From the NCBI GenBank assembly GCA_023391695.1, contig JAEWAK010000031.1, forward strand, positions 124,001-188,000: a stretch of DNA of 64,000 nucleotides. The letters run 5' to 3'. The notes under the pieces are model-generated. The model was not told the DNA's origin. It saw only the letters and a list, made by a program, of their open reading frames with translations, and searched no databases. This DNA comes from Bacillota bacterium. GTDB taxonomy: Bacteria > Bacillota > Clostridia > Lachnospirales > Lachnospiraceae. The stretch's first letter is position 1; each line of letters begins with the position of its first letter. This document shows, in pieces, positions 17,134 to 26,314 of the stretch. A program made the position numbers and the translations under genes.

Positions 17134-17149
17134 TCTATCAATAGAAAAG

Positions 17150-17240
17150 GCGGTTGCAGAATAACTTTACCCGTTTTAGAGAAAGAAGCGGGTAGTCCAT
17201 TCGTTCAATTAGAATGATGTTATTTTGCAACGGTTTTTTT
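17150..17240 (+). terminator. Long branched terminator
   Basis: GTTGCAGAATAAC pairs with GTTATTTTGCAAC, then a T-run; an inner TACCCG...CGGGTA stem lies in the loop. It terminates the AraC-type gene. Confidence 0.75.
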
Positions 17241-17357
17241 ACTTTTTAAATACTGATTAACTATTACAATTTTTACTGTAATAACAATAAAGTATCATCC
17301 AAATATGAAAATACAGGTAAAAGAATATGAAAGTACACTCCATTTATGAAGTGCAAA

Positions 17358-17387
17358 TTGACGGAAAAATCACAAATAATATATGAT
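17358..17387 (+). promoter_or_regulatory. Candidate promoter of the sugar ABC operon
   Basis: TTGACG (17358-17363), 18 bases, TATGAT (17382-17387), 67 bases before the binding-protein ATG. Confidence 0.45.
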
Positions 17388-17454
17388 TGTATTGTGCAAA
17401 ACAGCGAGAATATTTGCAGCAAAAAAAAATTAAATAATGTTTAGGAGGTTTATT

Positions 17455-18813
17455 ATGAAAAAAAGAATTCTCGTATTATTAACCTGTGCAGCTATGGTAT
17501 CCGCAGCAATCACCGGATGCTCCGCTTCTTCAAAACCTGCAGAAAACCGTGATGGGGCAGAAACAGGGCAGAAAGCATCCACTTCTTCCGGGGAACAGGT
17601 CAAACTGAAAGTATTGGATAATTACGGCGGTATGATTGAGGAGATGATATCCGTATATGAAAAACTGCATCCGGAGATCGACATTGAATATGAATATGTT
17701 CCTTCCGATACCTATTATTCTAAATTTACTGCCATGAATGTTGCGGAAGAATTACCGGACGTGGTTATGACAAATGCCCAGTTTATCGGTGACCAGGTAC
17801 GGAGTGACCTGTTATTGGATCTGACTGAGGAAGTCGGCACAGGCCAGAATTATGAAAAAGACGCCATATGGGGAGATACCTTTAATCCTACCCTTTTAAG
17901 TAACTGTAAGGCAACCTTAAAAGCCATCGGCTCCGGATATGCGGATAAATTATACGGTGTACCTTTTACCATGACTACAATTGCTGTTATTTATGATAAG
18001 AACGTTTATAAAGAACTGGGGCTTTCCGTGCCAACTACATGGGATGAGTTCGAAAAGAATTGCGAGGCAATTAAAGCGGCCGGCAAAATCCCGATTTCCA
18101 TGCAGCAGCAGAATATGGACTGGTGGCCGAGAATTTTATGGGATCAGTTTTGCAGAGATGAGCTGGATACAAATCCGAGTGCCTTTGAAGACGGAACTAT
18201 GAATTTTGCATCAGAAAGCGTGAAACAGGGCTTGGAAAAATTTAAATATATGTGGGATCAGGGGTGGTTTCCGGAATCCGGTCTGACAGGAAACAGAGAA
18301 ACCATGCAGCAGCTCTTTGTTCAGAAAGAATTAGTGCAGGTAATGCTGCAGCCCAACTACCTTTCCTATCTGACGGAAAATGTTCCCGAGGATGTAGAAC
18401 TGGCTTCTTACGCCTTACCGGGCGTTGCCGGGAAAACAGCCAGATGCCTGGGTGGTTCCAGCAGTATCTGGGCTGTTACCAAAGCCACCGAGCATCCTGA
18501 TGAAGCCATCGAATTTGTTAAGTTCTTAACTTCCAAGACGGCTTTCTCAGAAGACTATGCCAAGTTTATCAATCCGGGTCTGACGAATATTGAACTGGCC
18601 AGTGATAATGAAGCAATGCAGGGTTTTATTGAAGCAGGTAAGGATGGCTTCATTCCGGATATTTACGTTCCGACAAATATTACGACGGAAATACAGAATG
18701 CCTTTTTAACAGATCTGGAACCGAACTATCTGCTGGGGACCTATGATCTGGATTATGTGACAGACCAGCTGAACACATTATATAAGGAGACTTACCTGTC
18801 TAATCTGGAGTAA
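17455..18813 (+). CDS. Sugar ABC transporter substrate-binding lipoprotein
   Basis: 452-residue extracellular receptor of a carbohydrate importer (family 1 solute-binding). ATG 17455 is chosen because AGGAGG lies just upstream; the longer frame lacks one. The signal peptide ends in the lipobox ITGC. A Ser/Gly linker leads into the two-lobed fold (LKVLDNYGGMIEEMI, LPDVVMTNAQF, YGVPFTMTT, GGSSSIWAVTKATEHPDEA). It is followed by two permeases and a GH106 enzyme. No ATPase is encoded; a shared MsmK-type ATPase elsewhere is usual for such loci. The ligand is inferred to be a rhamnogalacturonan- or flavonoid-derived glycan. Confidence 0.9.
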   Translation: MKKRILVLLTCAAMVSAAITGCSASSKPAENRDGAETGQKASTSSGEQVKLKVLDNYGGMIEEMISVYEKLHPEIDIEYEYVPSDTYYSKFTAMNVAEELPDVVMTNAQFIGDQVRSDLLLDLTEEVGTGQNYEKDAIWGDTFNPTLLSNCKATLKAIGSGYADKLYGVPFTMTTIAVIYDKNVYKELGLSVPTTWDEFEKNCEAIKAAGKIPISMQQQNMDWWPRILWDQFCRDELDTNPSAFEDGTMNFASESVKQGLEKFKYMWDQGWFPESGLTGNRETMQQLFVQKELVQVMLQPNYLSYLTENVPEDVELASYALPGVAGKTARCLGGSSSIWAVTKATEHPDEAIEFVKFLTSKTAFSEDYAKFINPGLTNIELASDNEAMQGFIEAGKDGFIPDIYVPTNITTEIQNAFLTDLEPNYLLGTYDLDYVTDQLNTLYKETYLSNLE

Positions 18814-18840
18814 TCCATAAGCAATTCCTCTCACTTAAAA

Positions 18841-18897
18841 AGGGGCTGTTGTAAATTCCTGAAATTCACTATTTACACAGGATTGGCGGCAGCCCCT
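18841..18897 (+). terminator. Intercistronic hairpin (attenuator or mRNA stabiliser)
   Basis: Outer stem AGGGGCTG/CAGCCCCT with nested TGTAAAT/ATTTACA between receptor and permease genes. No strong T-run, so partial termination or protection of the receptor mRNA is likely. Confidence 0.55.
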
Positions 18898-18927
18898 CCT
18901 TAAAACGGCAAATGCAAGGAGAAATAA

Positions 18928-19830
18928 ATGAAACAACACATGACAGTAAAAGAAAAAAAGGAAATGCTAACGGCTTTTCTATTAATTGCCCCCACAATTA
19001 TTGCTTTTATCATTTTTCTGTATATCCCATTCGTCAATGCCCTTCAGACCAGTTTGTATAAATATAACGGCTTAGGTGACCTGACCGATTTTGTGGGATT
19101 TAAAAACTACATGAAAGTATTAGCCGATCCCAAGTTCTTAAGGTCATTAAAAAATACCCTGTATTTAATCCTTATCAGTTTTTCGGCTGTTCCCATCGGC
19201 TTTATTTTCGCTTATATTCTGTATATCGGAGTTCCTGGGAAAAAGATTTTTAATACGGGCCTTTTTATTCCGTATTTAATTTCCATGGTTGTAGTGGGAT
19301 GTATCTGGAGAATTATTTACGATCCTACCATCGGTCCGGTGGACCAGTTCCTTAAGATGATTGGATTGGAAAAGTATGCTACCGCCTGGTTAAGCCGGCC
19401 GGAAACCGCATTAGGTGCGATTTCCGTTACCTGGATCTGGAGGTCGGCACCCTTTAATATGCTGATTATGTATGCCAATCTTTCGAAAATGCCGGAAGAT
19501 TTTTTAGAGGCGGCCAAAGTAGACGGGGCTAACCTATGGCAAAAATTTATTTACATAATTATACCCTATTTAAAACCTACTTTTGGTGTCCTTGCCATGC
19601 TTACGGTGACCAACGGGCTTAGGCTTTTTGATTTGATCTGGGTAATGACTCAGGGCGGACCCGGGGGAGCCTCCGATGTCATGACTTCTTATATCTATAC
19701 AAAAGCCTTTACAAACCGTGACTTTGGTGCCGGTACGGCAGCTTCCGTTATTTTAATGCTTATTATGGTCTTAATTATGGCAGCCAAAACTTTATATCAG
19801 AAAGCCATGGACAATAGGAGGGAATCATGA
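18928..19830 (+). CDS. Sugar ABC permease, MalF/UgpA type
   Basis: 300 residues, six predicted membrane helices starting at about 13-37. The EAA loop that contacts the ATPase is present (EAAKVDGANLWQKFIYIIIP). AAGGAG precedes the ATG. It overlaps the next permease by four bases (ATGA), indicating translational coupling. It works with the receptor at 17455. Confidence 0.92.
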   Translation: MKQHMTVKEKKEMLTAFLLIAPTIIAFIIFLYIPFVNALQTSLYKYNGLGDLTDFVGFKNYMKVLADPKFLRSLKNTLYLILISFSAVPIGFIFAYILYIGVPGKKIFNTGLFIPYLISMVVVGCIWRIIYDPTIGPVDQFLKMIGLEKYATAWLSRPETALGAISVTWIWRSAPFNMLIMYANLSKMPEDFLEAAKVDGANLWQKFIYIIIPYLKPTFGVLAMLTVTNGLRLFDLIWVMTQGGPGGASDVMTSYIYTKAFTNRDFGAGTAASVILMLIMVLIMAAKTLYQKAMDNRRES

Positions 19831-20654
19831 AGAAAAAACTAGCGAAAAGTTTCCTGTTTATATTTATGCTGCTGGCATTTTTAATATCGGTATATCCTCT
19901 GGTCTGGGTGATCATCCAATCCTTAAAAACAGAAACGGAATTTCTCCAAAGTATATGGACCCTTCCTTCTAAATTAAATTTTGAAAATTACGCCACGGCC
20001 TGGAATCAGGCTGGGATGTCCGAATACTTTACAAACAGTGTAGTCGTAACGGTGGTGACCACTCTTGTCAATCTGGTATTTGTAACCTGCGCCGGTTATG
20101 CCTTTGCAAAATTGAAGTTCCCGGGAAAATCTTTTTTTTACTACCTGATTATTTTTAATTTACTAATTCCCACGGCAATTATCCTTTTGCCCATGTTTAC
20201 CATGATTAACAAGCTTCATCTGGTAAATACCCTGCCGGCTTTGGTATTCCCGTATTTTCAGGGATTTGCTCCCCTGGGGTTGATTATCTGCCGCAGCTAT
20301 TTCGATGACCTTCCGGATGAATTAATGGAAGCCGGACGGCTGGACGGCTGCGGCAACCTGCAGGTATTCGCCAGAATAATGCTCCCCTTGTCAAAGCCCA
20401 TTGTGGCAACCATGGCAATCCTTTCTTCCATGCAGGTGTGGAACGAATATTTATGGGCCCTGACTTCCATTACGAATCAGACCAAATATACCCTTTCCGT
20501 AGGTATCGCCCTGTATAACAAAAAAACGGAGACCGTAGGCTATACACCCGTATTTGCTGCTTTGTCCATCAGTGCATTGGTAATTGTAATCGTTTATTTA
20601 CTTTTGCAGAAAAATTTTGTCAAATCCATTGCAGCCGGTGCGGTCAAGGGATAA
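19827..20654 (+). CDS. Sugar ABC permease, MalG/UgpE type
   Basis: 275 residues, six membrane helices, EAA loop LMEAGRLDGCGNLQVFARI. It overlaps the upstream permease by four bases and is followed 11 bases later by the GH106 gene, so all form one operon. It completes the membrane channel; the ATPase is not encoded here. Confidence 0.92.
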   Translation: MKKKLAKSFLFIFMLLAFLISVYPLVWVIIQSLKTETEFLQSIWTLPSKLNFENYATAWNQAGMSEYFTNSVVVTVVTTLVNLVFVTCAGYAFAKLKFPGKSFFYYLIIFNLLIPTAIILLPMFTMINKLHLVNTLPALVFPYFQGFAPLGLIICRSYFDDLPDELMEAGRLDGCGNLQVFARIMLPLSKPIVATMAILSSMQVWNEYLWALTSITNQTKYTLSVGIALYNKKTETVGYTPVFAALSISALVIVIVYLLLQKNFVKSIAAGAVKG

Positions 20655-20665
20655 GGAGGTAACAG

Positions 20666-23600
20666 ATGGATTTTTTAGATGATTTTTTCCGTCCGGACAG
20701 AGAATACAGCGTTCTGGCATTCTGGTTTTTAAACGGGGAACTGGATACGGGCAAACTTAAACATCAGATCGATGAAATGGTAGACAAAGGGGTATACGGC
20801 GGTTTCCTGCATCCCAGGGCATATTTGAAAACACCGTATCTGGAAGAAGAATGGTGGGAAGCTATATCGGCATGTATTGCCAGAGCCAAGGAAAAGGGCT
20901 TTACACCGTGGCTGTATGACGAATATGCCTGGCCCAGCGGGACGGCAGGCAGTACCTTTGACTATGGTTTCCAGAAGCCTTCCAGAATACTGGCGCAAGG
21001 CCCGGTTAATATGGCAAAAGGGCTTTATGCCAAAGTTACCTCCCCCGGAGATAAATCAGCTGAAGCCCGGGCAGAGACCAGGCAGGAAAAGTTATTTCCG
21101 GAAAAGTTGTATCCGGAAGAGTTGTCTCAACCAGCTTATATTACGGAAAACTATCCGTTGCCAGAAGCTGAAAATATACAGGATACGCTGATCCACACGG
21201 TTGAAAAGAATGGAAAGCATTATGCTTTTTATCAGAAAATCTTTCCAAAAGCAGTGGATTATCTAAATCCCGATACGATCGCAAAGTTTATTCAATTAAC
21301 CCACGAAGAATATAAAAAACGGTATGGCAGGGAATTCGGCAGCCTTATTCCGGGTATTTTTTTTGATGAGATTTATATGATGGGAAATCCCCTGCCCTGG
21401 ACAGATTCCCTGCCTGCCCGATTTGAAAAGGACTACGGCTACAACCTTTTAGAAGAACTTCCAAGCTTAATCGAGGGAACAAAAGCCCGCGACAAGCAGG
21501 TCCGAAAAGACTATTTCTCCCTGATTGCCAGGATGTATGAAGAAGCTTTCTTCCGGCAGATTTCCGATTGGTGCCAAAATAATAATCTGATATTAACGGG
21601 ACACACGGAAGAATTTCTATGGGAACATCCCAGGCGCCAGGGCAGCTATTTTAAGACCATGCGGCATCTTATGGTACCGGGTTCCGACTGCCACGATTAC
21701 CGGTACCGCTATCCAAGACGCATAACCTATTGTGAACCAAAATATTCCGTATCCGTAGCACGGGCTTACGGTAAAGAACGTGCCATGTCGGAAGCCATGG
21801 GCGGTGCGGGCTGGAATTGTACCCTGGAGGAATTTAAAAAAGGAATCCATACCCTGGCTGCAATGGGGATTAATATGTTCGTACTTCATGGCTTCTACTA
21901 TGAATGTGAACATCAGGGTTCCCAGTCTGACTGGCCGACCAGCTTTTTCTACCAGAATCCCTACTGGAAATATTTTAAGGAATTTGCCGGGTATGTTCAG
22001 AGAATCTGTCATATGAACAGCCTCGGCCGCCCGGTTGTAAATTATGGGATATTATATCCCCTCGAGGATATGCAGGAACATATGCTAAATGGCGAGGAAG
22101 ACCGGATAGGTGCCCTGATCAGCAGCCGGTTTCATGAAGCATTGAACATTCTGCTGGAACATCAGCTGGACACCGATATGGTGGATTCCGAATGTCTGAT
22201 GAATGGAACCATCGAAGGAGAAGAATTCTGCGTCGGACAGCAAAAGTTTAAACTTCTGCTTCTGCCCCAGGGTACCAACCTAAGTACAGAATTAGAGGCA
22301 AAGCTGTCAGACTGGACGAAACAGGGCGGTAAGGTCTTATTTTATAAAACGTATGGAGAAAGCGAACTCCCGGCAGCTTTTAAAGACTTAAAGATCCATG
22401 AAATAACCGATCTTCCTGAGGCCGCAGCACTCCTGGTTCCGCCGGACGCCAGGGTCGTTAACGGTGATACGGACGATCTTTATATTAATCACAGGGAATC
22501 GGAAGGATATCATTATTATTTTATAACCAACAGTGGGGATGAAAAAAAACGGATTATTATAAACTTTCACCAGGAAGAAATTCCGGCCGTCTTAAATATA
22601 GAAAATGGTACACGAAAAGAGGCCCTATGGAAAGCTGTTCCGGGCGGAATGGAGGTTGCGTTGACACTAGAGGCCAATGAAGCAGTTTATGTGGTCTTTG
22701 GACTGCAGGATATCTGTCATGAGCCGATGTGTAATTTCTCTGGTAAACCTGAGGTAAAACAGGAGATTTCAAATGTAATTTCCTCTGTAAAGCCTCAGAT
22801 AATGCAAGAATTTTCAAATGTATATTCCTCAGCAAAGCCCCAGGTGGAACAGGCATTTTCAAATGATAGTTCCTCTGTAAAGCCTCAGGTAGAACAGATA
22901 TTTTCAAACGATAGCCCCTCTGTAAAGCCCCAGACGATTCAAGAAGATTGGATTACGGGTAAATGGAGCTTCCTTCCCTTATCTTCCGATTATGATAATA
23001 TATGGAGCGTTAATGCGGAGGAAACCGAACTGGAAATTCCCTTGGCCGGCTTTACAACGGATTTATGGGAGGATTATTCGGTAATACGGATCTGCAATAC
23101 AAAGCAGGAACCCGGAAACTGTGCAAGGCATATCAGCTTATGGAGGGGCAGCTGGATCACACGCAGGCCCAGCTGGAATGATACAATGAATGCCTCCGAT
23201 CTATATTTCAGAAAACGGGTGACCATAGGTGGTGAGATTGAATCGGCAGATTTTTGTGCGGCGGCAGTTGACACTTTCGAAGTGTTTATAAACGGGATTT
23301 CCGTTATCCAAAAAGAAAGTAACGGCAAATCCGTTGAATTTTCCTTAAAACCTTATCTGCAACCGGGAATCAATGTAATTGCAATTCATATAATCAATCA
23401 TAATCCCTTAAATGATGTCAATGTCTGCTCCGCAGAAGACCTGCCGGGAGACAGGCTGATCTCCCTGCTTTTACAGGGCTCCGTTAAAACCGGGGACGGG
23501 GAAATCCCGGTAATCAGCGACCATACCTGGCTTGTCAATGATATCTGTGAAGAAGGCTGGAACCGGACAGAAAGGGATGTGGAATCCGAAATGGTTGATT

Positions 23601-24367
23601 TTGATGTCCAGAAGATAAAGAATTTTAACAAAGACACAGCAGACCATATATGGATCCGTTCCTGGGAAAGGGGAAAACCACCGCTAAAACCCTGGGGAGA
23701 GCTTCCCCTGTTTGGCAAAACCGTACAATATCCTGTGAAGCTGTATTATACGGTTACAATTCCTGCCGGTACTTACCGGGTATTTAAGCCGATTGTCTCC
23801 GGACCGGCTAAGTTTTTCCTGGACGGAAAAGAAGTGGTGTGGACCAATGAAGCAAAAGAATTCCATAGAAGTGACCGAATCCGTACCCTGACGATCCAGG
23901 TTGCGGCAAGAAATGGACAGGATGGATTACAAAAACCGGTGAAGATTGCACTAAAACCTTTTAAGACCAATTTAACAGACTGGAGACTGTTTGGAATACC
24001 CTGGTTTTCCGGCAGGTGTATGTATGTGAATACTTTCAGGGCAGATTTAAAGGAACAAAAATATACATTAGACTTGGGCAAAGTTAATTTTTATGCCGAG
24101 ATCTGGGTTAACAGAAAGCTTGCGGCTGTTAAAATCTGGCCTCCGTACCGTATGGATATTACGGAATTCCTGCAGGAGGGGGAAAATGAAATTACGATTG
24201 TAGCCGCCAACCAGGCAGGGAATGCCAGAAGGCACATGCTTGTGGATGAAGGCATGGCTTTGGGATGGAACCGGTACTGGAATGAAGATAATATGGACAG
24301 GGACTCTCAGAATTATGTTTCAGGCTTACTTGGTCCTGTCAGGCTTATCTCTGAAAAGTATGAATAA
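20666..24367 (+). CDS. GH106-like alpha-L-rhamnosidase, cytoplasmic
   Basis: 1233-residue glycoside hydrolase without signal peptide, so it acts on imported oligosaccharides. The N-terminal TIM-barrel half has the GH106-type signature (FWFLNGELD, QIDEMVDKGVYGGFLHPR, WLYDEYAWPSGTAG, GIFFDEIYMM, GHTEEF). Residues about 701-760 are a linker made of four 15-residue tandem repeats. The C-terminal part (about 770-1233) looks like jelly-roll carbohydrate-binding domains (YFRKRVTIGGEIESADF, FINGISV, YTLDLGKVNFYAEIWVN). GGAGG precedes the ATG. Closely coupled to the importer. Family assignment is by motif; the exact bond cleaved is not known. Confidence 0.82.
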   Translation: MDFLDDFFRPDREYSVLAFWFLNGELDTGKLKHQIDEMVDKGVYGGFLHPRAYLKTPYLEEEWWEAISACIARAKEKGFTPWLYDEYAWPSGTAGSTFDYGFQKPSRILAQGPVNMAKGLYAKVTSPGDKSAEARAETRQEKLFPEKLYPEELSQPAYITENYPLPEAENIQDTLIHTVEKNGKHYAFYQKIFPKAVDYLNPDTIAKFIQLTHEEYKKRYGREFGSLIPGIFFDEIYMMGNPLPWTDSLPARFEKDYGYNLLEELPSLIEGTKARDKQVRKDYFSLIARMYEEAFFRQISDWCQNNNLILTGHTEEFLWEHPRRQGSYFKTMRHLMVPGSDCHDYRYRYPRRITYCEPKYSVSVARAYGKERAMSEAMGGAGWNCTLEEFKKGIHTLAAMGINMFVLHGFYYECEHQGSQSDWPTSFFYQNPYWKYFKEFAGYVQRICHMNSLGRPVVNYGILYPLEDMQEHMLNGEEDRIGALISSRFHEALNILLEHQLDTDMVDSECLMNGTIEGEEFCVGQQKFKLLLLPQGTNLSTELEAKLSDWTKQGGKVLFYKTYGESELPAAFKDLKIHEITDLPEAAALLVPPDARVVNGDTDDLYINHRESEGYHYYFITNSGDEKKRIIINFHQEEIPAVLNIENGTRKEALWKAVPGGMEVALTLEANEAVYVVFGLQDICHEPMCNFSGKPEVKQEISNVISSVKPQIMQEFSNVYSSAKPQVEQAFSNDSSSVKPQVEQIFSNDSPSVKPQTIQEDWITGKWSFLPLSSDYDNIWSVNAEETELEIPLAGFTTDLWEDYSVIRICNTKQEPGNCARHISLWRGSWITRRPSWNDTMNASDLYFRKRVTIGGEIESADFCAAAVDTFEVFINGISVIQKESNGKSVEFSLKPYLQPGINVIAIHIINHNPLNDVNVCSAEDLPGDRLISLLLQGSVKTGDGEIPVISDHTWLVNDICEEGWNRTERDVESEMVDFDVQKIKNFNKDTADHIWIRSWERGKPPLKPWGELPLFGKTVQYPVKLYYTVTIPAGTYRVFKPIVSGPAKFFLDGKEVVWTNEAKEFHRSDRIRTLTIQVAARNGQDGLQKPVKIALKPFKTNLTDWRLFGIPWFSGRCMYVNTFRADLKEQKYTLDLGKVNFYAEIWVNRKLAAVKIWPPYRMDITEFLQEGENEITIVAANQAGNARRHMLVDEGMALGWNRYWNEDNMDRDSQNYVSGLLGPVRLISEKYE
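22766..22945 (+). repeat. 45-bp coding tandem repeat in the GH106 linker
   Basis: Four in-frame copies of a 15-residue unit of the form FSNxSSSVKPQVEQx, preceded by a partial unit. Copies differ mostly by point changes. Confidence 0.85.
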
Positions 24368-24389
24368 TTATAATAAAGGCATAAAAGAT

Positions 24390-24438
24390 GCCGTCGTTAA
24401 ACAGCCTTAATAAGGCTGTTTCCGACGGTACCTTTTGT
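24390..24438 (+). terminator. Terminator of the ABC/GH106 operon
   Basis: CCGTCG..AAACAGCC-TTAATAA-GGCTGTTT..GACGG, followed by CCTTTTGTTT. Confidence 0.8.
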
Positions 24439-24487
24439 TTATAATCCCTCTTTAACTCTGCTTCGCCTTCCCTGTTCCAACTAAAGT

Positions 24488-25951
24488 TTATGCTGATATT
24501 TCCTTATACCGTTCACTGTCAACTATTTCAAGCATCAGTTTGACCGGATCAAGCTCACCGGATCTAACCATATCAAATATTTTTGGTGAGGAACCTGAGA
24601 CCAGCGCGGTACCGCTGTCATGGACCGTAACAGGAGATTGCGTATTCCTGGACTGAACGTTCCAAAATATAACCTCTGGCAGACGGTATCCCTTTTTCTT
24701 AAACAATTGTTTTGCATTTTCAAAATTAGTCAGTCCGGAATTCGTAGCGCATCTATCAAATTCCATATCTGAAATTATATAAATCTTACACGGCATTTCA
24801 GACTGTGGAAGCCTGTATTTTACCGCGGTCTTAAGCAAAAGTTGAAATACCGCTTCCAGATTCGTGTTGGCTACTTCATTAAAGCCTGCTGCATACCGTA
24901 CCTTTTCTACGATATCTGCCCCCTTTAATTCAACAAGTCTTGGAGTTTCAGAAAAAGTAATAAAATGATTGGCAAATAAACCGGTATTATGCTCAGCAAA
25001 ATAAATGCCCAATGATAATGCAGCTTCATACGGTTTCGGCGTACCCATGCCGCCGTACATAGAACCGGAGCCATCCACCACGGCGATTGCGTTTTCCCCG
25101 TTCCCGTAATTTGTAAGGCCCTTCCAGCTTACATCAAGGGTTTTTCTATCATCTTCTGTCAGATTGCCCTTCAGTGCTTCTCTTATAATATCATACGGAT
25201 ACAGGGAATTTGTTTTTAAAACCGCATTACCTGCCTGCACTCTTCCAATAAAATCCGTATAACGTTCCCTATCATTCCGGATAAATGCTTTTCTGTATTT
25301 AAACATAGCTTTAGAAGGCTGTTTTTCATAATCAAAGGTGTAATCCGCTTCCCTCAGGCGATTTTCCGTAATATCAATATATTTTCGGAGACCGGATAAA
25401 GTTCTGCGGTATTCTGCATCCGAAAGCTTTAATGCACGGGCTATTTTCTTTCCGTTAATAACTGCCTGTTTATTAGACGTATTAACCGAAGGAAGCCATT
25501 TGGCAGCCAGTGAAACGGTATCCTCTCCTGCCTCCATCTCCTTAATATCATCCGATAATTGTACTTTGATAAAACCCATTACGGAACTCTCGCAGGACGT
25601 ACCAAATAATGAAAGCAGATCATCGTACCTTCCATACTCCGGAATATATTCCATATTTTTAGCCACGGTTTCCGGATGGTTTAAAGCCAGCCAATTCAGA
25701 CAGATACGGAATATTCTGCGTTCTCCGAGACCTCCCCTGGTATCTCTTGCAAAAAACAGTATTTTCATTGCAAGACCCGGATTCTCGGCATACGCCTTTA
25801 TAAAAGACCCTATTATTACCTTTTCATCCGCATTTCTGAGAGCTCCTGCCTGGTAAAAAAAATCAAGGCAGCAATTCCCGGTTGACCGGTTTGTCACAGC
25901 ACCATTTTCGGTATATGTAATATTGGCTTCTTTTTTTAAAAATTTTAACAT
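24488..25951 (-). CDS. DUF2828-type Ro60-like protein with vWA domain
   Basis: 487-residue predicted RNA-binding ring protein. Residues about 20-280 are helical and TROVE-like (MKILFFARDTRGGLGERRIF). Residues about 285-480 form a von Willebrand A domain with an intact MIDAS motif DGSGS (D293). Ro60 and its bacterial relative Rsr bind Y RNAs and misfolded RNA and often sit beside RtcB. Here the gene follows rtcB in the same direction, and the space between them is filled by five Y-RNA-like stem modules, the best evidence for a Ro role. GAAAGGAAG precedes the ATG. The family name DUF2828 is from memory; the vWA/TROVE-like architecture is what I can see. Confidence 0.8.
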   Translation of the reverse strand: MLKFLKKEANITYTENGAVTNRSTGNCCLDFFYQAGALRNADEKVIIGSFIKAYAENPGLAMKILFFARDTRGGLGERRIFRICLNWLALNHPETVAKNMEYIPEYGRYDDLLSLFGTSCESSVMGFIKVQLSDDIKEMEAGEDTVSLAAKWLPSVNTSNKQAVINGKKIARALKLSDAEYRRTLSGLRKYIDITENRLREADYTFDYEKQPSKAMFKYRKAFIRNDRERYTDFIGRVQAGNAVLKTNSLYPYDIIREALKGNLTEDDRKTLDVSWKGLTNYGNGENAIAVVDGSGSMYGGMGTPKPYEAALSLGIYFAEHNTGLFANHFITFSETPRLVELKGADIVEKVRYAAGFNEVANTNLEAVFQLLLKTAVKYRLPQSEMPCKIYIISDMEFDRCATNSGLTNFENAKQLFKKKGYRLPEVIFWNVQSRNTQSPVTVHDSGTALVSGSSPKIFDMVRSGELDPVKLMLEIVDSERYKEISA

Positions 25952-25973
25952 ATCTATCTTCCTTTCTTAATAC

Positions 25974-26054
25974 AAGACAGTATTTTCACATTGCACATTT
26001 CAGAATATTTTGGAATGTAACAATGTCCCTTGAATTATTTGCTGTTACTGTCTT
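25974..26054 (-). ncRNA. Y-RNA-like module 5
   Basis: Closing stem AAGACAGTA/TACTGTCTT (9 bp). ACAGCAAAT follows its 5' strand directly. Inside is a long hairpin: ACATTG/CAATGT stacked on ACATT/AATGT. It ends 22 bases before the Ro-like ATG. Confidence 0.7.
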
Positions 26055-26068
26055 TCTTTACTTTTTTA

Positions 26069-26129
26069 GATACATTCGGGAGTCTTATAACTCCCGAACG
26101 ACTGGGATAATGAATTTGCTGTTCGTATC
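26069..26129 (-). ncRNA. Y-RNA-like module 4
   Basis: Closing stem GATAC/GTATC (5 bp), then GA-ACAGCAAAT, then a 9-bp GC-rich hairpin TTCGGGAGT/ACTCCCGAA with a 6-base loop. The shortest closing stem of the five. Confidence 0.6.
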
Positions 26130-26140
26130 ATAATATAATC

Positions 26141-26241
26141 ACGACATATTTTTGAGTGCTCTACCTGCTGAGCTACAGGCTATTGTTACCTGACCGGATT
26201 CGAACCGGTGACACCGTAAGTTTATTTGCTGTTTATGTCGT
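26141..26241 (-). ncRNA. yrlA: YrlA-like Y RNA with permuted tRNA mimic (module 3)
   Basis: 101 bases on the minus strand. Closing stem ACGACATA/TATGTCGT (8 bp) with A-ACAGCAAAT after its 5' strand. Then, in permuted order, a T-arm (ACCGG-TTCGAAT-CCGGT), an acceptor-like stem closed by a loop (CAGG...CCTG), and a D-arm (GCTC-AGCAGGTA-GAGC). The Y stem takes the place of the anticodon arm. This is the architecture known for bacterial YrlA RNAs, which bind Ro/Rsr proteins. It is not a functional tRNA because the acceptor ends are joined and no anticodon exists. Confidence 0.8.
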
Positions 26242-26255
26242 TCCATTATTTTTAC

Positions 26256-26306
26256 AAGACACATTGTTTATCACTTAGAAGGTGTTTTGATTGCTGTAAG
26301 TGTCTT
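26256..26306 (-). ncRNA. Y-RNA-like module 2
   Basis: Closing stem AAGACAC/GTGTCTT (7 bp), TT-ACAGCAAT, then a short interior where CACTTA can pair with TAAGTG. The smallest module, with no tRNA-like arm. Confidence 0.62.
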
Positions 26307-26314
26307 TTTCTTAC

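Noticed and set aside
20729..24081. Several minus-strand open frames inside the GH106 gene
   Set aside because: They lack ribosome-binding sites and follow the codon bias of the sense gene; shadows only.
24622..24723. Minus-strand alternative frame inside the Ro-like gene
   Set aside because: Entirely contained in a well-supported gene with a complete vWA domain.
26161..26220. A genuine tRNA gene on the minus strand
   Set aside because: T-arm and D-arm are good, but they occur in reversed order, the acceptor strands are joined by a short loop and there is no anticodon arm; it fits a YrlA mimic instead.
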